In this document: positions 35,601 through 45,231 of the stretch, in pieces | Numbering within the stretch: the stretch's first letter is position 1 | Layout: each line of letters starts with the position of its first letter | Origin: Akkermansia sp. | Lineage (GTDB): Bacteria; Verrucomicrobiota; Verrucomicrobiia; Verrucomicrobiales; Akkermansiaceae | Assembly: GCA_030523775.1 (NCBI GenBank) | Contig: JAUNHW010000001.1 | Span: 124,001 to 188,000 of the forward strand | Reading direction: 5' to 3' | Length of the DNA: 64,000 nucleotides | Notes under the pieces: generated by a model | Told to the model about the DNA's origin: nothing | Database searches by the model: none | Seen by the model: only the letters and a program-made list of their open reading frames with translations | Position numbers and translations under genes: made by a program

Positions 35601-36615
35601 GGGCAAGATCAAGGCGGAGGACACCCTGCAGAAGTTCATGAAGGGCACGGAGCCTCTGCCCGTGGCGCGCCACACCAAGGCCTACACACCGTACCGGGAC
35701 GAGCAGGTCATCCAGCACATCATGGACAACGATGGCTGGAAGCACATTGCGGAATACCTGATGGTGGACGGCGGCTTCAACGTGAACTCCACCTCCGTGC
35801 CGGCGTGGACCGCCGTGCTCCAGGGCCTGGCCAAGCGCAAGCTCGTGGCGCAGAAGGACGGCCGACTGGTGCTGGTGGAACAGGGCAAGGGCGATGACGA
35901 GGTGGTGTTCTCACGCTTCATGGCCTCCACCACCGACAAGAGCCTGGATTCCCTCGGCGGATACAGCGTGATGCAGGGCTCCGCCCAGCTGCGCTCCCTG
36001 GACAACGCCATGGCCTCCGCCTGGGGTGAGGTGCGCATGCTCCAGCCGGAATCCATTGCCCTGCTCGCGGAGGAAATCGTCAAGCAGGTGCGCAAGCGCG
36101 GGCCCTTCCTCAACATGTCGGATTTCATCAACCGCCGGCTGGACAGCGGCGGCGGGGAGAATGCGCTCAAGGGCGCGCTGCAGGCCGCCATCGATGCCAC
36201 GGATATCAACACGGAATTCTTCGGCGAGGTGATGCTGGACGCCCCCGATGTCGGCACGCTCTTCAAGTTCCCGCAGGCGGATGAGGGCTCCATGCACACG
36301 GCAGCTCCCGGCTACCTCATCCAGAGTGATGTGCTGGCATCCCTGGGCAACATCCTCACCGTGCGTGACGACACCTTCACCGTGCGCGCCTACGGCTGCG
36401 TGCGCGGCAAGGACGGCGCCGTGCTCGCCCAGGCCTGGTGCCAGGCCACCGTGCAGCGCACGGCAGAGTACCTTTCCCCCGTGAACAAACCCGCAGATGC
36501 CGAATACAACCCGGACGGCACCAAGGGAGACGCCAACCTCACCGAGGTGAACCGCCTGCTGGGCCGCAAGATGCGCGTGGTGGCCTTCAAGTGGATGGAC
36601 CCGTGGGACATCTAA
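32656..36615 (+). CDS. Verru_Chthon cassette protein A-like, prepilin-type N-terminus
   Basis: 1319 residues from the ATG at 32656 (a GTG at 32683 is an alternative). A basic segment followed by SGFALIATLTLMMLLALLAVG (about 25-45) gives a type IV-prepilin-like N-terminal membrane anchor, but without the usual Glu at +5. The rest is a very large extracytoplasmic domain rich in Gly, Asp and aromatic residues. Its size, N-terminus and ending (LLGRKMRVVAFKWMDPW) fit cassette protein A of the four-gene Verru_Chthon set, known from Verrucomicrobia and of unknown function, probably a secretion or pilus-related surface machine. The partner genes B, C and D are not adjacent here. Assignment is from memory of the family. 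Confidence 0.72.
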   Translation: MKRAYNPIRVRWCQNKPRKTDCKRSGFALIATLTLMMLLALLAVGVLSMASSQSRISMQAVLQAQARQQALVGLDAAIAELQVELGPDRRVTANSSILNSDDGSPGGHLLGVWNSWDGPIYGSSMSGGAKIQSTYAPGRPNMFRRWLISTRKPEDARAVGSATRLCNRKPGERICLLGEGTLGTSVSPAHHVYADMIALPPLSAGDPNTGCFAWWVSGENQKAKVALKEPEETRDPIEVLHRTWNTPPARFEHGSGLDFLPDQADRPERVLTMPSLPLLAGTSEPAGMPYFHDATVTARSVPVNVRTGGLKQDLCLLFNKESLTGTEFACRNNQDCPIAEGNDVPKGTEPDMPIGSYQTMYAYYNAYPDGKQNDNAFAARMQGTLGRDLFTRMSGSGTNDTGSSIPSPDTPGKKSFYDTRSMLDAGNESAGYARTPVMLAFLSNYAYVTKKITEWDDFAKNSLNAHCLGTCKPWFPNEFPEGPSAWKLEDGGYYAYLAYTPLVLWWNPYNVEMRIPGHKLWSFSTPFRQIWMRKLNGCIGHVQWVDLFVNRWAAYGLIGQDNDSVYGRDGGDYYEAKGGGNGDIVFKPGEILFFSPSTARVNEEKKKLHSNPWSVGLHQNSLSGYTYRIVGNVIPTMAMRDREGTRRGLYPVQLAIGVDERFQPGLTDNEENPADPHGWKLAPNDPAAFTVVSGFGGMSESQDLSISDAAVLDDKGGMSPQRMLLGWINRDRGVTEPGNGDEHYDHQHLKSIPISEEDSWAEFMNDPKMPYYVASMGVVAKSANAGVDTRVYPNKDFRTKIWQHSSPAFWGSAIMDPDDQTRRYHPYQLAVLPTSSGMNSAPLDNVGDNGLLGIAGDAGEQVSFASVMEIPVHPPFSLAGFAGMRLQPGWYQTTGGDKNGVSQLRRMQYQAGVPGVGIGNSFADPCLPPGDVYAYFEQRELGTSVTGNTHIFGDFFDHGLLINDAVWDRWFCSSVSDMPGGQGKIKAEDTLQKFMKGTEPLPVARHTKAYTPYRDEQVIQHIMDNDGWKHIAEYLMVDGGFNVNSTSVPAWTAVLQGLAKRKLVAQKDGRLVLVEQGKGDDEVVFSRFMASTTDKSLDSLGGYSVMQGSAQLRSLDNAMASAWGEVRMLQPESIALLAEEIVKQVRKRGPFLNMSDFINRRLDSGGGENALKGALQAAIDATDINTEFFGEVMLDAPDVGTLFKFPQADEGSMHTAAPGYLIQSDVLASLGNILTVRDDTFTVRAYGCVRGKDGAVLAQAWCQATVQRTAEYLSPVNKPADAEYNPDGTKGDANLTEVNRLLGRKMRVVAFKWMDPWDI

Positions 36616-36648
36616 ATTGACAATTTTGGGATTTACAATTGACAATTT
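36615..36648. repeat. AT-rich direct repeat AATTGACAATTT
   Basis: The 12-mer AATTGACAATTT occurs at 36615-36626 and 36637-36648, a period of 22 bp, within a 40-bp AT-rich island in GC-rich DNA. Part of it (ATTTACAATTG) recurs at 37858-37868, also intergenic. Confidence 0.7.
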
Positions 36649-36709
36649 ATGAAGCTGGGCGCGCTTTGCGCGCGCTCCCTCCCTTGGGCGCTGAGTATGG
36701 ACCGCGAGC

Positions 36710-37207
36710 CTATTCCGAGCAGGCGCGCATGAGGATGAGCACCACCACGATAAAGAAAATCCAAAAGCCGAAGTTGGTCTCCTTCTTCTCTGCCGGTGCG
36801 GGGCGCTTGGGCTTGTTGCGCTCCTGCTCGCGCTTCTGGCGCTTGTTCTGCTCCCACATGCGCTCGAATTTCTCGATGGCCTCCTCCGGGGTGATATCGC
36901 GCCCGGTGGCGGAAGGCTGCTGCGGAGCGGGCACCGGCGGCAGGGGCGCACTTGCCGGGGCCAGCACGCGCGGGCGTGGAGCTTCCGGCTGCTTGGTGGA
37001 CACCTCTATGGGTTTGGGGGTGACGGGCAGGGAGGAGAGGGAGGGATTCTGCACGGCGAATGCCTGCACGCGCGCCTCCTGCTCCTCAATCATGCGGTTG
37101 AGTTTCTGCACCAGCTGCTCCGACATGGCATCCAGCGCCTGACGCGCGGCTTCCGTGGAAACCTCGGGGATGGCTGGCGTGGTGTCGCTTTCGGGTGAAT
37201 CTGGCAT
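36710..37207 (-). CDS. Small tail-anchored Pro-rich protein of unknown function
   Basis: 165 residues. The N-terminal part is acidic and helical (AARQALDAMSEQLVQKLNRM), the middle is Pro/Ala-rich and probably disordered (about 70-105), then comes a charged coiled-coil-like stretch (EKFERMWEQNKRQKREQERN). It ends in a single hydrophobic segment (FGFWIFFIVVVLILM) with only five residues after it. This predicts a tail-anchored protein with its bulk in the cytoplasm. I recognise no family. It follows the DUF5069-like gene by 15 bp and is probably cotranscribed. Confidence 0.72.
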   Translation of the reverse strand: MPDSPESDTTPAIPEVSTEAARQALDAMSEQLVQKLNRMIEEQEARVQAFAVQNPSLSSLPVTPKPIEVSTKQPEAPRPRVLAPASAPLPPVPAPQQPSATGRDITPEEAIEKFERMWEQNKRQKREQERNKPKRPAPAEKKETNFGFWIFFIVVVLILMRACSE

Positions 37208-37222
37208 GGCGCGGGTTGGCGG

Positions 37223-37807
37223 TTAGCGGAAGCGCAGCTCGCCCTGCGGGCGCGGCTCGCTGGCGGGTTTGGGCTTGCTGCCGGGGGGCTCCATGGCGTT
37301 GAGCACGGCGGTGATCACGCGCTGGCGGTCGCCGCGCGCATTCCAGACAATGTAGAGGAAATCCGCCGGGTGGATGTTGCCGTGGGTGCGCAGGAACTCC
37401 AGGTCCTTCACATCCCCGTAGCTCACCTCCGGCACCAGGGTGCCGAAGAGCTTGGCCTCCGCCTTGCGGATGAGGCGCGGCAGGTAGGGGATTTCATGGT
37501 ATTCCTCCGTCTCCGGCGGCAGGTCGTGCGCCAGCACGGGCTTGGCGTTGCCGTTGATGCCGCGCTGGGTGGTGAGGAAGAAGGAGCGGCGCACGGAGGC
37601 AATGAGCATGAGCGTGCCGGGGGAGGGTACGCCGTTGGCGGCGTAGTCCCGCACATACGCAAAGAACTCGCCCGGCTGGTGGCCTATGGAGGCCAGGTAC
37701 TTCACCTCGTTGGGCAGGAAGAAATGACCAACGTCCGTGCCGGGATTCATGAGGTGGCGGTTCACCGAATCCCGGAAAAGAGACATGAACAGGTCGTTCC
37801 ATTCCAT
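37223..37807 (-). CDS. DUF5069-like protein
   Basis: 194 residues from the ATG at 37807, which lies 7 nt after a TATACT box; the longer frame from 37843 would begin inside the -35 element. The segment LPRLIRKAEAKLFGTL followed by LEFLRTHGNIHPADFLYIVW resembles the DUF5069 family (small proteins of unknown function frequent in this phylum). The N-terminal ~90 residues contain a second segment of similar type (FFLPNEVKYLASIGHQPGEFFAYV), so there may be two related halves. The C-terminal tail is Pro/Lys-rich. No catalytic residues can be named. Confidence 0.65.
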   Translation of the reverse strand: MEWNDLFMSLFRDSVNRHLMNPGTDVGHFFLPNEVKYLASIGHQPGEFFAYVRDYAANGVPSPGTLMLIASVRRSFFLTTQRGINGNAKPVLAHDLPPETEEYHEIPYLPRLIRKAEAKLFGTLVPEVSYGDVKDLEFLRTHGNIHPADFLYIVWNARGDRQRVITAVLNAMEPPGSKPKPASEPRPQGELRFR

Positions 37808-37814
37808 GCACGCC

Positions 37815-37843
37815 AGTATAGGGGGAAAGGCGGGGCATGGCAA
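37815..37843 (-). promoter_or_regulatory. Promoter of the DUF5069-like gene
   Basis: Minus strand: TTGCCA, 17 bp, TATACT, then 7 nt to the ATG at 37807. Confidence 0.65.
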
Positions 37844-37908
37844 GAGAATTTACGACGATTTACAATTGGGATGTTCCGTGCGGCGGCGTTCGGCGCGCGG
37901 GTATGGGC

Positions 37909-37937
37909 TGGACAGGCGGGGCGGGCGGTGGTAGGAT
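37909..37937 (+). promoter_or_regulatory. cmk-plsC-recF promoter
   Basis: TGGACA, 17 bp, TAGGAT, then 8 nt to the cmk ATG. Confidence 0.6.
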
Positions 37938-37945
37938 GGGGGCAT

Positions 37946-38584
37946 ATGAATCCACCAGCCATAGCCATCGACGGGCCGGCGGCATCCGGCAAATCCACGG
38001 TTGCCAAGCTGATAGCCAGGGAACTGGGCTACACGTTCATCAACACCGGGGCCATGTACCGCGCGGTCACCTGGTACCTGCTGCGCCAGGGCGTAGACAC
38101 GGCGGACACGGCGGCGGTGTGCACCGCGCTGGCGGGCATTCCCATCTCTTTCGGCAAGGACGGCAGCACATCATGCGTGGTGTTTGAGGGGCGCGTGCTC
38201 ACGGATGAGCTGCGCACGCCGGAAGTGAACGCCAACGTATCCACCGTGGCGGCCATTCCGCAGGTGCGCGAGCTCCTGGTGCAGAAGCAGCGTGAGTACA
38301 ACACGCGCGAGGCCGTGGTGATGGAGGGGCGAGACATAGGCACGGTGGTGTTCCCGCACACGCCGTTCAAGTATTTCGTGACGGCATCCGAGGAGGTGCG
38401 CGCCGCGCGCCGCGCGGCGGAGGGCATCACGGAATCCATCACGGAGCGCGACCGCAAGGATTCCCAGCGCAGCGTCTCCCCGCTGGTGCAGGCGCCGGAC
38501 GCGCTGCTGGTGGACACCTCCGACATGGGTATCGAGGAAGTGGTGGCATTTGTGATAGCGGATATCCGCAAGAAGCTCGCCTGA
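37946..38584 (+). CDS. cmk: Cytidylate kinase
   Basis: 212 residues. It phosphorylates CMP and dCMP to the diphosphates for nucleic-acid and phospholipid precursors. The start at 37946 gives IAIDGPAASGKSTVAKLIA with the P-loop GPAASGKST (10-18). TGAMYRAVTWYLL (nucleoside site), VVMEGRDIGTVVFP and AARRAAEG...RDRKDSQR (lid region) follow the family order. It begins an apparent operon with plsC 21 bp downstream and then recF. Pairing with an acyltransferase makes sense, since CTP and phosphatidate are the two substrates of CDP-diacylglycerol synthesis. Confidence 0.95.
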   Translation: MNPPAIAIDGPAASGKSTVAKLIARELGYTFINTGAMYRAVTWYLLRQGVDTADTAAVCTALAGIPISFGKDGSTSCVVFEGRVLTDELRTPEVNANVSTVAAIPQVRELLVQKQREYNTREAVVMEGRDIGTVVFPHTPFKYFVTASEEVRAARRAAEGITESITERDRKDSQRSVSPLVQAPDALLVDTSDMGIEEVVAFVIADIRKKLA

Positions 38585-38605
38585 TTTTTTTCCATCCGTA
38601 CCGCC

Positions 38606-39235
38606 ATGGACTGCTCCCTGCTCTACGTCATCGGCCATGCACTGGCGCGCGGCTTTTTCCGCGGCGCGTTCGATATCACCGTCATCAACCGCGAAAAGCT
38701 CATCGAGGACGGTCCGGCGGTGCTGGTGTGCAACCACCAGAGCTTCCTGGACCCGCCGCTCATCGGCGCGCTCTACTCCAACCCCATCCACTTCCTGGCG
38801 CGCAAGAGCCTCACCAAATCCGCCTTCCTGCGCTGGGCCTTCCCGCGCATCAACGTCATCACCGTGGACCAGGCGCGGCCGGACCCCGCCGCCATCATGC
38901 GCTTCATCCGCGAGGTGCGCGCAGGCAAGCGCGTGCTCATCTTCCCGGAAGGCTCACGCACGCCGGACGGGGAAATCAAGGACGCCATGCCGGGCATAGG
39001 GCTCATCCTGAGCCGCCTGGGGCATGATATACCGGTGCAGCCGCTGCGCATCGAAGGCGCGTACGACTGCCTGCCCATCCACTCCAACAAACTGCGTTTC
39101 CGCCCCATCACCATATCCGTGGGAGACCCCCTGCCCCTCACGGAGCAGGATTTGGCCGCCAAGGGGCGTGAGGCCCAGCGCGCGCTGGGAGCCAAGATTA
39201 TGGACGGCATCCGCGCGCTGCCCACCACCGTTTGA
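38606..39235 (+). CDS. plsC: 1-acyl-sn-glycerol-3-phosphate acyltransferase
   Basis: 209 residues. It transfers an acyl group to lysophosphatidate to make phosphatidic acid at the inner membrane. The catalytic HX4D motif is visible in CNHQSFLDPP (His44, Asp49), the substrate-binding motif in FPEGSRTPDG, and a conserved proline-containing motif in IPVQPLRIEG. The N-terminus has one amphipathic/hydrophobic stretch (LLYVIGHALARGFF) for membrane association. It lies between cmk and recF with 6 bp to recF. No Shine-Dalgarno sequence precedes the ATG. Confidence 0.93.
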   Translation: MDCSLLYVIGHALARGFFRGAFDITVINREKLIEDGPAVLVCNHQSFLDPPLIGALYSNPIHFLARKSLTKSAFLRWAFPRINVITVDQARPDPAAIMRFIREVRAGKRVLIFPEGSRTPDGEIKDAMPGIGLILSRLGHDIPVQPLRIEGAYDCLPIHSNKLRFRPITISVGDPLPLTEQDLAAKGREAQRALGAKIMDGIRALPTTV

Positions 39236-39241
39236 TGCACC

Positions 39242-40294
39242 ATGCTCACGCGCCTGCGCCTCAGCCGCTTCCGCTGCTACGGCAGCCTGGATTGGGAGAT
39301 TCCCGCGGAGGGCGCGGTGCTGGCGGGCGGCAACGCCCAGGGCAAAACCACCCTGCTGGAGGCCGTGTGCCTGGCGCTCACCCTGCATTCCCCGCGCGCC
39401 ACGCGCCTGGACAGGCTGGCGCAGCACGGGGCGGACAGTTTCGGCATCTCCCTGGAGGCGGATGACGCCGCGCGCCGCCTGGTGTGGGAGCGCGGGCACC
39501 GCTTCTCCCTGCGGCTCAACGGCGCGGATTGCGCGGACTACGGCGCGTTCCTCACGGATTCCCCACCCGTCACCTGGCTGGGCAACAGCGATATCATGCT
39601 GGTGCGCGGCGCGGCGGAGGAACGCCGCAAATACCTGAACTTCCTGGGTACGCAGTGGCACCCCGGCTACCGCAGCGCCCTGCAGGCCTACAACAAGGCG
39701 CTCAAATCCCGCAACGCCCTGCTGCGCAACCCGCGCCGCTCCGCAGCCGCCCTGCACAGCTACGCAGAGGTGCTGGCCCAGCACGGCTCCGTGCTCATGG
39801 AGCTGCGCGAAAGGCTGCTGCAGCTCCTGCAGCCCCACATCAGCCACAACCACCGCCGCATCTCCGGCGGCACGGAGCCCGTGGGCCTGGCCTACCTGCC
39901 CTCCGCGCGGAACGACCTCCTCCACGCCATTGAGGCGGCCACCGGGGCGGACGAGCGCGCGGGCTGCACCACCGTGGGCCCGCACCGGGACGACTTTCTG
40001 CTGGAAATCGATGGTGCGGCGGCGGCGGAATACGCCTCCGAAGGCCAGCAGCGCACGCTTGCCACGGCCATGCAGATGGCGCAATCCGACCTGCTGCAGG
40101 CGGAAACCGGGCTCTCCCCCATCCTCTTGATAGACGACATCTTCGGCGAGCTTGACGCCGCGCGGCGCCAGGCGCTGCTGGCCCTGCTGCCGGAAAGTTC
40201 GCAGGTGTTCATCACCACCACCTCCGCGGATTGGGTGAAAAGCTGCCCCCTGCCCCTGCACAGGGTGGAGGCGCACAGCATTGCCGCGGAATAA
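39242..40294 (+). CDS. recF: DNA replication and repair protein RecF
   Basis: 350 residues. RecF is an SMC/ABC-like ATPase that helps load RecA at gaps. Walker A is GGNAQGKTT (29-37; most RecF proteins have G-E-N-G-Q-G-K-T, so the second Gly is Ala here). The signature is SEGQQRTLATAMQMAQ and the Walker B is PILLIDDIFGELD. The motif VGPHRDDF is also characteristic. It is usually near dnaA/dnaN but here follows cmk-plsC. It ends 3 bp from a convergent gene. Confidence 0.94.
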   Translation: MLTRLRLSRFRCYGSLDWEIPAEGAVLAGGNAQGKTTLLEAVCLALTLHSPRATRLDRLAQHGADSFGISLEADDAARRLVWERGHRFSLRLNGADCADYGAFLTDSPPVTWLGNSDIMLVRGAAEERRKYLNFLGTQWHPGYRSALQAYNKALKSRNALLRNPRRSAAALHSYAEVLAQHGSVLMELRERLLQLLQPHISHNHRRISGGTEPVGLAYLPSARNDLLHAIEAATGADERAGCTTVGPHRDDFLLEIDGAAAAEYASEGQQRTLATAMQMAQSDLLQAETGLSPILLIDDIFGELDAARRQALLALLPESSQVFITTTSADWVKSCPLPLHRVEAHSIAAE

Positions 40295-40297
40295 CAA

Positions 40298-40843
40298 TCA
40301 ATCCTTGCGGCCGCGCATCATGGAGCCGTCGTTGAGGAGGATGCCGTCTGCGGAGACGGTGAAGACATCCGGCAAACTGGGAGCAACGCGGAAGCAGGGC
40401 AGCTTGTCCACGCCCGCGGAATTGCGCATCACGCAGGGGAACGGGGCGTTGTACTTCTCCATGAAGGCCTTGGCCTTCTCCGGGGTGTCATCCGCGCTGA
40501 TGAGGATAATCTCGATTCCCTGCTTGCGCATTTGCGGGTAGGTTTTCACCATGTCCGGCATCTTGAGATTGCAGAAGCGGCACCAGGTGGCGGACTGCAC
40601 GTACTTGTACTGCTTGGCCTTCAGGTTGGGGCGGGCATCCGTCACGTAGGTGAGGTCCTTGAGCACGTTTGCCACGGCGCCCTTCTGCCCCTTCTCCGCC
40701 TTCCCGGACTTCTCCTTGGCGGCCTTCTTGTCCGCCTTCTTCACGGCGGGCTTGTCTGCATGCGGTTTGGCGGAGAGCGGAGCGGTTCCCACCACGCCCA
40801 GGCAAAGCAGGGCGGCAACGAAAAGGGGTGTGCGGTTCATCAT
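40298..40843 (-). CDS. Exported thioredoxin-fold protein with CxxC
   Basis: 181 residues from the ATG at 40843 (another ATG follows directly at 40840; the longer frame from 40861 would start inside the promoter). A signal peptide (PLFVAALLCLGVVGTAPLSA) is followed by a Lys/Ala-rich low-complexity stretch (about 26-52) that is probably flexible. The thioredoxin-like domain has the redox motif ATWCRFCNLKMPD, a beta strand EIILISADDTPEKA and FPCVMRNSAGVDKLPCFRVAPSLPDVF, with a cis-proline-like APSLPD. It probably handles disulfide exchange outside the cytoplasm. The CRFC active site is not a standard thioredoxin (CGPC) sequence. Confidence 0.82.
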   Translation of the reverse strand: MMNRTPLFVAALLCLGVVGTAPLSAKPHADKPAVKKADKKAAKEKSGKAEKGQKGAVANVLKDLTYVTDARPNLKAKQYKYVQSATWCRFCNLKMPDMVKTYPQMRKQGIEIILISADDTPEKAKAFMEKYNAPFPCVMRNSAGVDKLPCFRVAPSLPDVFTVSADGILLNDGSMMRGRKD

Positions 40844-40849
40844 GGTGCA

Positions 40850-40878
40850 AGCGTAACGCATTTACGTGGCAGGGTCAA
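40850..40878 (-). promoter_or_regulatory. Promoter of the thioredoxin-fold gene
   Basis: Minus strand: TTGACC, 17 bp, TACGCT, then 6 nt to the ATG at 40843. It sits directly behind the recQ stop codon. Confidence 0.65.
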
Positions 40879-40886
40879 GCAAACAA

Positions 40887-43046
40887 TCACACACCCACAT
40901 AATCGCGTATGAGCTCAATGAAGTGGCGGATGTAGCGGGCAGCGATGAAGGGGCCCACGCCCTTGATGTTCATGGCGGCCTCCACGGTGGTGGGCTTGAT
41001 GGTGGCCAGGGCTTCCAGCGTTTCCGTATGCATGATGCGGTACGCGGGCAGGTCGCGCTCGGCGGCAATATCGCGGCGCAGCTCCTTGAGGCGGTCCAGC
41101 AGCTCCTTGTCCACGGTGGGCATGCCGGCCTCCTCCATCATGCGCCGAATGCTGGTTGCACGGGCGGGGGTGAAGCGCTTGACAGGCTTGGGCGGCATGG
41201 TCCAGTTGCGGCGGGAGAGCACGGCGGGCACCTTGCCGAGCATCACGTCCTCCCCCTTGGCGGAAAGGGTGACGAGCGGCATCTCCCCGCCGGTGGTCTG
41301 CAGGAGCCCGGCATCCTGCATGGCGCTGAAGAGGGCCCTCATGCGGGCATCCGTGAAAGCGGAGAGGATGCCGTAGGTGGAGAGTTCCGTGAGGAAGCGG
41401 TGCATGTTGGCGTTCCTGGCGCCGCGCAGCATGTCCATGATCTTGCCCCTGCCGTAGATGGCCTCCCAGGTACCGTCCGCCCGGCGGCGGGAGGCGCGCG
41501 CCACGCCGGAAAGGGCTTTCATGAGCTGCGTCTTCTCCTCTTCCTCCAGCTCCTGCGCATCCTTGGGGGTGGCGGGGCAGCACATGTCGCAATGCCCGCA
41601 GGGCCTGTTCCCGGCCTCCCCGAAATAGTCCAGTATCCACTGCTGGCGGCAGCCCTGGCTGTACGCGTAGCGGCGGATGGCCTCTATCTTCTCGTGGTCG
41701 CGCCGCGCCTTTTCGCTCAGGGCCTTCTGGTCGATGCCCAAATCCTTGAAGGGGCGGTTGGGGTCGAACACGCGTGTGCCGCGCAAGTTTTTGCCGGGCA
41801 CGTCAAAGCGCGCGATGGCTCCGGCGTGGATGAGCACGGTGAGCGAGGTGGCCACGGCCATGGTGCTGGTTCCGGCACCCAGCTTCTCCGCCATGGTGTC
41901 GATGGTCATCATCAGCTCGCGCGTCTCGCGGTTGCACTCCGCGCAGAGCAGGCTGTAGAGCGCGCGGATGGTCTGGATGGTGGGGTTGCTGCCCTGGTAG
42001 AAGAACTCCTGCGTTTTGAGGTCCACGTGGTTGAACAGCAGCTCGCACACGGCGGTCTTGCCATCTCGCCCGGCGCGCCCGGCCTCCTGGTAGTACGCCT
42101 CCACGCTGCCGGGGATGTCGAAATGGATGACGAAACGCACATCCGCGCGGTCGATTCCCATGCCGAAGGCGTTGGTGGCCACCACCACGTCCGCGCGGCC
42201 GGAGATAAAGGCATTCTGGGAGAATTCGCGCTCCGCATCGGTCATTCCGGCGTGGTAGGCCACCACGTTGGGGAACTGGCGGGAGAGTTCCTCGAACACG
42301 CGGATAACGCTCTTGCGGGTGGCGCAGTAGACGATACCCGTCTTCCATTGCTTCATCACGGCGCGTATGCGCTCGTACTTCTCTGCATGGGTGGTGCAGT
42401 GGCTGATGCGGAAATCCAGGTTGTCGCGCGCGAACCCGCTGACGATGACGGCGGGGTCCCGCAGCTCCAGCGTGTCGAGGATATCGCTGCGCACGGCCTC
42501 CGTGGCCGTGGCGGTGAGGGCGATGGTCTGCGGGTAGTTCAGCTCGCGCCGCACGCGGCCCAGGCGCAGGTAGTCCGGGCGGAAATCATGCCCCCACTGG
42601 CTCAGGCAGTGCGCCTCGTCCACCGCCAGCAGCCCCACCGGCATGCACTGCAGCGCGTTCATGAAACCCGCCTGCGAAAAGCGCTCCGGGGCCACATACA
42701 CGATTTTCAGCGCGCCGCGGCGGAAATCGCCCATCACCTGCCGGTATTCGTCCTCCCCCAGGGAGGAGTTGATGGCGGCGGCGGGAATGTTGCGCGCCTG
42801 CAGGGCATCCACCTGGTCCTTCATGAGCGCAATGAGCGGGGAGACCACCACGGTCACGCCCTCCCTGCAGAGCGCGGGCAGCTGGTAGCAGAGGGATTTG
42901 CCGCCGCCCGTGGGCATGATGGCCAGGGCATCCCGCCCGTTCATCACGGCCTCCACCACCGCATCCTGCCCCGTGCGCAGGCTCTCGAAGCCGAAATAGT
43001 CATGCAGCGCCTCCTGGATATCCGGTAGTTGGTTGTCTCCCGCCAT
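40887..43046 (-). CDS. recQ: ATP-dependent DNA helicase RecQ
   Basis: 719 residues from the ATG at 43046. RecQ unwinds 3'-5' at replication forks and recombination intermediates. Walker A is MPTGGGKSLCYQ (44-55), the DExH box is AVDEAHCLSQWGHDFRPDY (141-159), and motif VI is QEAGRAGRDGK. The zinc site has cysteines in CRQQWILDYFGE...CGHCDMCC. An RQC-like winged helix follows, then a C-terminal HRDC domain (PAYRIMHTETLEALATIKPT, GVGPFIAARY). It is slightly longer than E. coli RecQ (about 610) because of the linker before the HRDC. A promoter divergent from speA's lies 6 nt before the ATG. Confidence 0.94.
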   Translation of the reverse strand: MAGDNQLPDIQEALHDYFGFESLRTGQDAVVEAVMNGRDALAIMPTGGGKSLCYQLPALCREGVTVVVSPLIALMKDQVDALQARNIPAAAINSSLGEDEYRQVMGDFRRGALKIVYVAPERFSQAGFMNALQCMPVGLLAVDEAHCLSQWGHDFRPDYLRLGRVRRELNYPQTIALTATATEAVRSDILDTLELRDPAVIVSGFARDNLDFRISHCTTHAEKYERIRAVMKQWKTGIVYCATRKSVIRVFEELSRQFPNVVAYHAGMTDAEREFSQNAFISGRADVVVATNAFGMGIDRADVRFVIHFDIPGSVEAYYQEAGRAGRDGKTAVCELLFNHVDLKTQEFFYQGSNPTIQTIRALYSLLCAECNRETRELMMTIDTMAEKLGAGTSTMAVATSLTVLIHAGAIARFDVPGKNLRGTRVFDPNRPFKDLGIDQKALSEKARRDHEKIEAIRRYAYSQGCRQQWILDYFGEAGNRPCGHCDMCCPATPKDAQELEEEEKTQLMKALSGVARASRRRADGTWEAIYGRGKIMDMLRGARNANMHRFLTELSTYGILSAFTDARMRALFSAMQDAGLLQTTGGEMPLVTLSAKGEDVMLGKVPAVLSRRNWTMPPKPVKRFTPARATSIRRMMEEAGMPTVDKELLDRLKELRRDIAAERDLPAYRIMHTETLEALATIKPTTVEAAMNIKGVGPFIAARYIRHFIELIRDYVGV

Positions 43047-43052
43047 ACAGGT

Positions 43053-43081
43053 ATTGTATGCACACCTTACCCCGCTGGCAA
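43053..43081 (-). promoter_or_regulatory. recQ promoter
   Basis: Minus strand: TTGCCA, 17 bp, TACAAT, then 6 nt to the recQ ATG, suggesting a leaderless mRNA. Confidence 0.7.
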
Positions 43082-43127
43082 GTTTATTCGCCTTGCGCAT
43101 TTCCTCATACCGCAAATTGCAAATCCC

Positions 43128-43156
43128 TTGACTTTTCCGCGTTTCTCCGCTACATT
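43128..43156 (+). promoter_or_regulatory. speA promoter
   Basis: TTGACT, 17 bp, TACATT, with 27 nt to the ATG at 43184. It faces away from the recQ promoter. Confidence 0.7.
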
Positions 43157-43183
43157 CCGCCAGACACCGCAGCATTCACCGCC

Positions 43184-45121
<1,938 letters not shown>

Positions 45122-45155
45122 CACCCGCGGGGTGGAAAGCCGCCGGCCCAAACAG

Positions 45156-45187
45156 AAGGCCCGTTCCGCACAAGCCGGACGGGCCTT
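45156..45187 (+). terminator. speA hairpin terminator
   Basis: AAGGCCCG(T)TCCG pairs with CGGACGGGCCTT around CACAAGC. The T-tract (TGTCATTT) is weak. It lies between convergent speA and the flavodoxin gene and could act both ways. Confidence 0.6.
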
Positions 45188-45231
45188 GTCATTTGCCGCG
45201 CGCCTTGCGCGGCCTGCCGGGAAACGGGCAA

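Noticed and set aside
32641..35745. A 1034-residue minus-strand frame opposite the cassette-A gene.
   Set aside because: Antisense shadow; the plus-strand gene has a proper N-terminal anchor and family-like ending.
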